A stretch of 64,000 bases of DNA, from assembly GCA_035771165.1 (NCBI GenBank), contig JAWNZC010000354.1:260501-324500 (forward strand), in the 5' to 3' direction. Shown in pieces: positions 55,626 through 64,000 of the stretch. The notes under the pieces were generated by a model that worked only from the letters and a program-made list of their open reading frames with translations, did not search any database and was not told where the DNA came from. The DNA comes from Paragorgia papillata (taxonomy: Eukaryota; Cnidaria; Anthozoa; Scleralcyonacea; Coralliidae). Position numbers and translations under genes: made by a program. How positions within the stretch are numbered: the stretch's first letter is position 1; each line of letters starts with the position of its first letter.

Positions 55626-55708
55626 AAGCGCAATCCAGTCAGTGGCAGGTCCGCTGTATTAATAACTAACGCAGGGTCACCGTTTGAGATACTCTGCATA
55701 GAGACAAA

Positions 55709-55815
55709 CAAATAAATAAATAAACAAACAAACAAACAAACAAACAAACAAACAAACAAACAAACAAACAAACAAACAAACAAACAAACAAACAAACAAA
55801 CAAACACCCAAATAA

Positions 55816-55854
<39 letters not shown>

Positions 55855-55907
55855 AACAAACAAACAAACAAACAAACAAACAAACAAACAAACAAACAAA
55901 CAAACAG
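55709..55907. repeat. (CAAA)n/(CAGA)n compound microsatellite
   Basis: Runs of AAACAAAC with a central CAGACAGACAGA block. Cys/Leu/Phe/Val frames over it are artefacts. Confidence 0.97.
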
Positions 55908-58309
55908 AAGTGAAAACATATAATCTGACAAGACAACTGACCACATGCACCTTGCAGACAGCAATGACCAACTGCAGGAAATATCTCTGTACTTTGTAAC
56001 TTATTTTTCATCGACGTGCAGTCGCTGTAGACAAACTAATAAAATTTAAAGGAAAAAGAATTGGACATTAATTGTCGATGAAAATGATTTTAGCGAATTT
56101 GGTAGCTTGAACTTAATGTCTGTTGTGTCATTTATTTATTTATTATATAATATTAAAACATAATATGACGAAAATTGACTTCAAACAACGTTAAATATCT
56201 GCTGTATACAGAATTGTTATCTATATTTCTGACGGTACGTGACCAAGAGTCTCAATAGCTAAGTGGACTAGCTTGAGGACAGTCAGATAACGTAGTTCTT
56301 AGCTTATGATGTATTATTTATGATGTATTTAACGTCGAAAGCACAGGATGTGGTCGCCCAATCATCCGAGCCAGAGGCTCATGTTAAAAGTGCACGACAT
56401 AAGCGAAGACCTAACGTGTTGATTTTACGGTGATTTGCTTTCATTTGAATACTCAATCTTCGTCATTCACCTACGCTACTGAAGGAGTACAACTACATCT
56501 TAAAAATAATAATCGTAAATACAGTATAATAGACATCGCTGTTCCAGAAGATTTATGGATTAAACAGAAAGAACAATAGAAGTAGAATTGCAGTTCCAAT
56601 TATATAGTTGCGTCATTTGTTTTCGGGTCAGGAGAACGCTGGAAGAATGGTTTAGAAAGACTGCATGAATATTTACGGCGGACATTTACAGCTGTACCTT
56701 ACTAGGAACGGTTAAGATTTTAAGATACACAGTATACATACCACATAATTATACATATCTTTTAATGCCAACAAAAAATGCTGGTGCAGTAGTGGTGGCA
56801 ACTCCTTGCGTTATTAGTGATTGAAAAACAGTTACTCTCAAATAATGCTTTTTCAAGTTATCGATCACTGTGCATGTGTTTACACGTTATAGGGACTCGT
56901 TTGAACTTCAAACAAGAAACCGTTTGGTTTGTTTTTGTTTAGGATTGCTTTTAACACCCTTCAATATTTACTTATACACATTTTTGAAGTTCGTGTGAAA
57001 GGTCATCTCTTAATAAGAAGGTTATCGCATCCGTTTTATACGATAAGATTTCCGTTACAATCTCTTGAAAGATACATCTCATTTGTTTCTCAACTATGAA
57101 CTGTACTTAAACACCGTATTCAACATTATATTCTGTATTATACAAACAAGTTTCAAAGAAAATGCCAAAGCTTTCAAAGGCCTCCTGCTTGGTTTTGTCC
57201 GAGGAATTTGGCTTTAATGAATCAATGAAACTGCCCTACATACACCGCCTTAATTACAGTATAGAGCTGATACGAGAAGACTATAGTGGAGCCAGTAAAT
57301 ACGCAGTTCTTATCTTATCACATATCAATAAAACTGTGATATACAACTAGACACGACTTGGAATGGGAAAATGTAGAAGAACATTGGAAATAACGAAGGA
57401 CTTGGAACATTTTTGTGGAAACATATTGAAAAGATAAAACAAACCCAAAAGCCGCAGGTTATTAATTGACAACGTACGTGCAAGTAAAAGCCCTTGGAGA
57501 CTCAGCACGACTTTATGTGACTAATTCAATGTTCATTGCCATAACATTTCACCAAGTACCATGTTATCTTAGATATTGGATCTTAACTTCTACACAGGGT
57601 GTAGAAAACGTCAAGACATTCTCTCAAAATTGTTTCTTTGTATATACAGCTTTCACTTTCTATAAAGGTAAGCATCCGGTTTTAATATTCCGAAAATTAT
57701 GGATCGAAGTTAGACGGTACAAGTATAGAACATTTAAACTAAAGTTAACAGCAAAAAGCTTGCTTAATATTTAATTATACGGCAGTCACATGATTGTATC
57801 TACGATATACAACGTGGAGCTATGGGTATATATATGATTATATCATACTAAACCATAAGATATGTCAGTCTATAATATATATTACTCCATGTATGGATTT
57901 TTGTATATACCATGCAATTGCATTCAAAATATCAGTTTTTAACATAGCTGTTTTGAGCAAGCAGTGTGTATAATGTCTTTCACTGAGTTGGGAAACGTAT
58001 AGTTCAATATATTATTAATCTGATAACGTTCTTCCCAAAGTTCCATATGGTCAAAATAATTTAAATTGATGTGCTAGGTAAATACGCGGGGGTTATTTGT
58101 TCTCAGTTGGACTTTCCCTTTTGAGGTAAACATAATCAAAAGATAAACGCAAGAAAAATCTTATCAAATTAATCTGTTACACACACTAAAGACAGCAGAG
58201 AAAGCAACATTGAAGGATACTGAAAAGGTAAGAAAATTAAAATGTCTCAGTTATGACCATTGCATCCCGCAAGAGCATCCACATCCTGCACTGTATTTTT
58301 CAATACAAA
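55908..58309. other. No gene recognised
   Basis: 2.4 kb without a supported exon. Open segments at 57162-57350 and 57466-57774 (the second lacks an ATG at its start) show no domain, conserved motif or good splice context. Confidence 0.3.
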
Positions 58310-58330
58310 AGCGAAACTTAATTCTTGGGG

Positions 58331-58361
<31 letters not shown>

Positions 58362-58700
58362 GAAATCTAGAGTCTCTAAAATGGCATTTCCTGCATTTTG
58401 GGAGAAGATTTTACACAATTCTGAAAGTTTGAAAAGTCATAAAATACTAAAAAAAACAACCGTTGAGTTAAGTTACATGCGTGCGATACATACGGAGACT
58501 GGATTAGGAACCAATGAAGGTACCATTTCATATTATTAGTCACTAGCGTCAGAAGAGCGACTGAGATCCAGTCAATAACCGCTGGGTAAATCACCTGTGC
58601 ATCTGAGTACGAGTATTCAAAACAAAATTTCATCATGCAAAGGGGGGGGGGGGAGCGACCGCTCCCACGGACCGCTCCCCCTCTTGCTACGTCCCGCATG
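58310..58700. mobile_element. Dispersed element fragment, GGGGGTCCGGGAGCATGCTCC
   Basis: 58325-58400 (GGAGCATGCTCCCCCGGAAA, GGCATTTCCTGCATTTTG) matches the 48000 copy; 58640-58695 has the G-run and AGCGACCGCTCCCACGGACC, plausibly the other end. Confidence 0.65.
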
Positions 58701-58971
58701 TGTCTACTTGACCTAAGGTGCATCGTATTTATGTTCAATTAGAACTCCTCAATCCTGACGGATTATAGCACTTTATGGATATACATATACTGTTCATCTT
58801 ACTCTAAAACAATCAGTATAAGTTTATATAAAAGTAAAGTGCTACATTTTGGCAGTGTATAATATATAGAGTAAGTGGTCGGAACCACCGAGATTTTAGC
58901 GAACGAAATATATACACTATTTGAACCAAAGACATTCCAACTGAAGTACCGTATGCTTCGAGTTCGTTATA

Positions 58972-59458
58972 CAGTTGAAGCTCTCTTAAGCGACCACCCT
59001 CGGGAACTGTAAAAAGTGGTCGCAACTAGAACTGCTCGCTTACGAGAATTCGTTCTCGTATGCGACCACCCACTGAAATGGCTGAAGTTGGTCGCTTACG
59101 AGAGATTGGACCAGAAAAACACTGCGTTTCTATTTTGGAAACCAGCCGGAAATAGCAATACTTCATTGTTATGCATTTTATAATCACATCACTGTATTAA
59201 AAGTTATCAAATTGCTTTTTAGCGCAGTGTTGACTGATTGCAAAGCGTAGTTCAATGGTGGCCGCTTACAAGAGCTTAAAAACAAAGAAAAAGCTCAGTT
59301 TGTGAATCTGAAAGGTGGTCGCGGTCGCTTACGGGAGTGGTCGCTTACGAGAGCTTTTAGTAACAGAGTTTAATAGGGAATTTAAACGGGGTTTCGTGAG
59401 GGTGGTCGCAACTAGAGCTGGTCGCTTACGAGAGTGGTCGCAAGGAGAGCTTCGACTG
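58972..59458. mobile_element. 487-bp TA-flanked element, CAGTTGAAGCTCTC termini
   Basis: CAGTTGAAGCTCTCTTAAGC / GAGAGCTTCGACTG, TA at 58970-58971 and 59459-59460. Interior repeats of GTGGTCGC(A/T)(A/T)ACTAGA and GTCGCTTACGAGAG. No transposase frame. Tc1/mariner-type MITE by TA target. Confidence 0.9.
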
Positions 59459-59525
59459 TACTTTGTTACTCTGAGCTATATATAACATGCAATATGTATA
59501 GGCTATATATGGATAGGATATATAT

Positions 59526-59880
59526 ATTTATTATATGGCTTTGTAATATCCTGAATTCTGATTGGTCAACGCACGGTCCGTAAAAGTGCATATCCGGACC
59601 AACGGTCCGTCTTTTTCCGTATCTGGACCGCTGTCCCGGATGTTGATTTTGCTCGCGTAAATTTCTAAGGTTTTCACACTAAGTCTGATACAATAATTAT
59701 CGAAAAACTTGAAATAGCCATATAATAAACGCTTTATTAACCTCGTTTACTCGGTCTGTACGGGAAAATATCAGACCTCGCTCTTTTTTGTACGAACCTC
59801 GTCTGCGGCTCGGTCCGTACTGTCAAGACGTCGGTCTGATATTTTCCCGTACAGACCTCGTTCTCGGTTAATAATCTCTT
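59526..59880. repeat. Repeat with CGGTCTGTACGGGAAAATAT inverted blocks
   Basis: GGTCTGTACGGGAAAATATC-AGACCTCG and its inverse at 59751-59870, and GGACCAACGGTCCGTC palindromes at 59597-59615. Probable MITE. Confidence 0.7.
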
Positions 59881-59943
59881 AATATATATCCCTACAACAA
59901 TCTGCATCTGATTTCCTGTATAGACAGGTATAGGTATTTATAA

Positions 59944-60245
59944 AATAGGTTGCGTCTTACGCACGCTGTGATTGGTCAATTACCGTGTTTATATCAGGCT
60001 ATGTAAACACGGTTGTGATGTCACGGCACATTTTTTAGCCTTATTTCATAAAAGAAATAGAAAATGGATGCCCTGTGTTTATATAACCTGATGCAAACAC
60101 TCGAGTGAGTTGGGAGAATTCGAAAGTTTATGTGAACCCGAGCCATAGGCGAGGGTTTACATAAGTACTTTCGAATTCTCCCAACTCACTCTCGTGTTTG
60201 CATCAGGCTATATAAACACGGGCGACCATTTTCTATTTCTTAAAT
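59944..60245. mobile_element. ~300-bp inverted repeat, GTGTTTATATAACCTGATGC
   Basis: 60053-60130 (AGAAATAGAAAATGG, GAGTGAGTTGGGAGAATTCG) and 60160-60240 in inverse; preceded by TTGCGTCTTACGCACG and ACCGTGTTTATATCAGGCTA. Confidence 0.75.
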
Positions 60246-62085
60246 ACCAATGCAATGCACTAATGGATTGACCAATAAGGTCATTGGTATTTCTCCATCA
60301 TTGATTGACTAATAAAAGTGAAATAAATGGTTATACAGATCCATATGGTACATCCATTAAGCTAAGCGGTAAACCAATGCATGGCTTGTTTACGACCATT
60401 GATAGCATGGCACCATGATGCTATATAGATTCAATTAAATAAATTCTGAAAACGTTGGCAGCAAGTTAAACGTTTTATTAATTTCTTATTAAACATGTTT
60501 TTGACATTATTTTTTTCCTTATAAACGACTTTACTGTTTTTGTTTGTTTTTATATATCACTAGGAAATCATATATCACGCTGTCATTTACAAATCGTATT
60601 TGCATTTTTTTATTAAAAAAGGTCAAAATTGTGATGCCTACAAGTTTTAGTTTAATGAGTACAAGATATCAATTAAAAAACCGCTTCATTATCGTTTTAA
60701 AAGAAGAGAAAAAATAATTACGATTAATTAGTGTTTCACTTAAACAAATAAACAACACAATTAAAAAACCAAGCTTCATATTATTATTTTCTTTTGTTAA
60801 ACATTAATAGTATTGTTTTTCATTATATTTTAATCTCTTTTTCGTTCATTTATTCATCGCGAGACTGGTAGTCGGTTTAATTTCTAAACGAAATAATTGT
60901 TTTCAAGTAACATAGCAGGCTGCCATTTGTATTCGGTTAAAAAATGTTTTAACAGATTATTGCTTCGTCGCCTTTGGTACGTTTAAAACATTTTCAGACA
61001 AAAATTATTAAACCATATAAAGCGATTACATATCAAAATCTTTATATATGACTTAGCTAACAAAAACAAAAAAAGAAATTAAGCAAGACCATCTCTATGC
61101 ATTCGTTTCCAAAATTTTTCGTTTGACATTTTGCATGTGTGAAAATAGTTATTTAAGTATGAAAATATTCATTTCCCGTACACGAGAAACCTTATTTATA
61201 ATTAGAAATGGGCTCAAACTAGCGTTCCAATTAAGTTATTCCGTCATTATATTCAGTGCTAGAGAATATTTACACTGAGAAAGAGACCATTTGTATACAC
61301 AATACGATTCCGTATACAAATGTCCATCTGGTATATCTGATCTACCAATAAACGTCTTAAAGATCACTAAAAATGTTTTGCAACATTCAGGAACGAATCA
61401 GAAAGAAGGATTACGTTACGTGCGAACAATCACATACGTTAGAATGCCTTAGTGTTGTTGCAACAGTAAATGAACTGCAGATCTGTGAAATAATGATCTT
61501 TGTATGAAGAAAAGTGAGAAAGAAAGTGTAATAAAATATTTTATTATATTAAAATATTTAAGTTTAAAATATGTATATATGAAAAGATCGAAGAATGAAG
61601 AACATTACAATGTTAAACTGATATATGAAGTAAAATATACTTAAGAGTTTGCATTCTAACAATCTGGCCTTCTTCAGATCAGATGGTAAATATTCAACAA
61701 TAAAGTACACAGGATTTTTAACGTGGAATACGGTCTCGCTTGTTATCTTGTGGTCGTATATTTTGATTCGTCATTTTGATTTCATAAGATGTTTATCTCG
61801 TGTTTATATAGATTTACATTTTAGCACATGTTTTGTCTATAGTTAACTATTATTCGTTTATTTTTCATAAAAATTTCGTCTGCTGTGTTTCACTATCGTC
61901 TAGTTTAATTTATTACCGATGTCACCCCTTGAAGAGTGATATGTTGTTTGGTGTTAGGGGTAAATAAATGAAAGGGCCATTTTTAGCCAGCTCAGGCAGG
62001 AGTGGGTTAATCCCTTGTTAATACTTTGCTGTCTAGGCTTGCTGAGGGTTCTCCCTTTGATGAGTAAAATCGTCTGGTTTTAGAC
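60246..62085. other. No gene seen
   Basis: Very AT-rich, 1.8 kb. No exon, no clear repeat apart from the GAGTAAAATCGTCTGG motif at about 62060. Confidence 0.35.
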
Positions 62086-62456
62086 AGAGGAAAGTAATAT
62101 TTCTGCGTTGAGTAAAATAAATATTATTCTTGCATATAGACAGAGTAAAATAGATAATATCTTGCATATAGACACGGAGTAAAATAGATAATATTCTTGC
62201 ATATAGACACGGAGTAAAATAGATAATATTCTTGCATATAGACAGAGTAAAATAGATATTATTCTTGCATATAGACAGAGTAAAATAGATAATATTCTTG
62301 CATATAGACAGAGTAAAATAGATAATATTCTTGCATATTATAGACATAGTAAAATAGATAATATTCTTGCATATAGACAAAGTAAAATAGATATTATTAT
62401 TGCATATACAGACAGTAAGACAGAGTAAAATAGATAATATTCCGACAGAGTAAAAT
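62086..62456 (+). repeat. ~33-bp tandem repeat, about 9-10 units
   Basis: Units AGACAGAGTAAAATAGATAA + TATTCTTGCATAT, with ACACGG and TATA variants. The unit contains the GACAGAGTAAAAT part of the dispersed motif seen at 17290, so the array probably grew from a copy of it. Confidence 0.92.
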
Positions 62457-63393
62457 AATTAAGTGCTATATAGTCTAAGGGTTCTCTCCTTGGCGAGTAA
62501 AATCTTTAAACGCTACTACGCTAGACAGAATAAAATAATAAAAGTGTCCTGTGGTGCTACTTGAAAAGAAAAAAAGTTAATATGTCTGCCAATGATGAAG
62601 AAAAATTAAGTTGCATAATTAGCAGTTTGATAAGATATTTGCAAATTTCAAAACACAAGCATTGCTATAAGTTTTTGGTCTATTTTCGATCAGATATCTT
62701 ATCTTAAATGATCTCAAAATTTCATTTAGTTCGTCTGCATTGTGTCCTTGTGTTTGTATTATCTCACAAAGTACTGATTGATTCACAACGATTATATCTT
62801 TTGACGTAATTCTGCGGCAGTATACAGTTTAATTTCATTTTTTTATCAAAGAACCTTGCCTTCAAAGCATTTGAATAAATGTTGGGTATAATTATACTCA
62901 TAAATTTCAGCAATCTACAGTATTTCATTTTGTGGGCAGTCTTTTCGGTTGTAAAACACTATGAAAAGATAAATACACAATTGAAAGCGTCTTTTTGAGT
63001 TTTATTTCTTAAAAAGTTAACCATATTTTAATAAAAAAAAATTAAACAAGATTTAACACTTTAAAAAGAACGGAAATGGTTTTTACTGTAAATACATGCA
63101 GGCGTTAAGAATTTGGCGGTCTGGATAAATTCCCTGGCAATTAATATTCTGAACATGTTATTCTACAAGTAACAGCTGAAATATACTGTATATTTCATGT
63201 AAACATGTCAATTATTAATCCTCAGACATAACTGCCAGAAATATCGGTAAACATGACATTGCACACTTAATAAGAATTTTCTTAAACAGTTTTAGTTGTT
63301 TTTTTGTTGTCTGTCCCTAATAGTTGTAGAATATATTTTCCACCTGGAATTTCGTAGATTTTATACAAGCATATTTCACGTTTTAACAACACT
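62457..63393. other. No gene seen
   Basis: AT-rich; one more AGACAGAATAAAATAATA motif at 62522-62540. Confidence 0.3.
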
Positions 63394-63506
63394 AAGGCCC
63401 CGTTTACACTAGAGCTGAAGTATCCGGATTCACATTGTTTTTCATCCTCATGGGAATAAAAAACAATGTGAATCCGGATACTTTTGCTCTAGTGTAAACG
63501 GGTCCT
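63394..63506. mobile_element. 113-bp palindromic MITE, second copy
   Basis: AAGGCCCCGTTTACACTAGA ... TCTAGTGTAAACGGGTCCT; same family as 31526-31636. Confidence 0.88.
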
Positions 63507-63959
63507 AAGAGACAACTTTTATCTCAAAACTTGAACATTCCATCAAGTTACTGTAGAGCGTCTCATCGGCGATCAGAAAGTTGTGAATTCGAGTCCGGCT
63601 TAGGAATTCAGAAATTGTTCTTGGTTAAATAGCTGGAAGAACAGTTAAACACAATTTTCATATCTGAGCTAGCGTTGTATCTCTTCTCTTAACTCACTAT
63701 AGATTTTCTTAAACATGTTTTTCAATTTCATGCAGTGCAACGACATTGTAATTAAGGCGTGTGTAAAATACAACAGTCCACAAAGCGTGTCACTTACTAC
63801 TTTCGTGCACCTTGTTACTTAACCGTAAGGTTACTTTAACAAAAATATATTCTGAACGGAATTACGATAAGACAAGTTTCACCAAATCTAATATTTCAGC
63901 TGGGTATTAGACCACTTTCATAATAGCGACTAATTTGCATATTTTTTTATGTGCATCTA
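63507..63959. other. No gene; weak tRNA-like B box near 63585
   Basis: GTGAATTCGAGTCCGGCT resembles a Pol III B box, with GTAGAGCGTCTCATCGG as a poor A box 30-40 bases upstream. Could be a SINE remnant; no cloverleaf is convincing. Confidence 0.25.
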
Positions 63960-64000
63960 AGGGGGCTTTCCATTTACACGCGGTTAGACCGGTCAGTCCG
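63960..64000. mobile_element. GGGGGCTTTCCATTTACACGG-family MITE, truncated by window end
   Basis: GGGGGCTTTCCATTTACACG-CGGTTAGACCGGTCAGTCCG equals the terminus of the elements at 31058 and 31360-31524. Confidence 0.85.

Noticed and set aside
55541..56011. Cys/Leu/Phe/Val-rich frames
   Set aside because: Translation of a (CAAA)n/(CAGA)n microsatellite.
57162..57774. Two small genes at 57162-57350 and 57466-57774
   Set aside because: No recognisable domain, weak codon signal, second lacks an ATG at its beginning and neither has a supporting splice pattern.
63545..63610. Functional tRNA gene
   Set aside because: A B-box-like GAATTCGAGTCC is present but A box and cloverleaf stems are not convincing.

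Overview
The window is animal nuclear DNA, AT-rich, with spliced genes (GT-AG introns) embedded in a very repeat-dense, MITE-rich background. Gene content fits an early-branching metazoan, most likely an anthozoan-type cnidarian: rhodopsin-like receptors of neuropeptide-receptor style, a chondroitin-sulfate GalNAc-transferase, a secreted Asp-rich protein, and dispersed repeats of a kind I associate from memory with cnidarian genomes. The species cannot be fixed from the sequence alone.

Layout. 1-4218 (+): 3' part of a FYVE-finger/armadillo-like repeat gene in 17 visible exons, tail-to-tail with 4629-6527 (-), an intronless CSGALNACT-type Golgi glycosyltransferase. 9381-11048 (+): a secreted, extremely acidic repeat protein ending in an eight-cysteine module. 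11698-13399 (-) and 15129-16298 (-): two different class A GPCR genes. 16.3-28.8 kb is gene-poor and full of satellites, microsatellites and MITEs. 28876-41148 (-): a mitochondrial RsfS/MALSU1-type ribosome-silencing factor whose third exon lies 11.4 kb from the second. That giant intron holds, on the opposite strand, a second gene (36125-38542): a small secreted cystine-knot-like protein whose first coding exon appears to contribute only the ATG. 41-52 kb is again mainly transposon debris with two orphan exon-like segments. 52580-55223 (+): a four-exon class A GPCR with an SRY in place of DRY. 55.2-64 kb holds repeats only.

The genes do not form an operon or an evident pathway. The three receptors, the acidic secreted protein and the cystine-knot ligand-like protein are all cell-surface or secreted products, but nothing here shows that they act together. 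The most striking non-genic content is (i) many TIR/palindromic mobile elements, several nested so that insertion order can be read, and (ii) a dispersed element carrying a conserved hairpin with a hammerhead-ribozyme-like core, in at least six copies.
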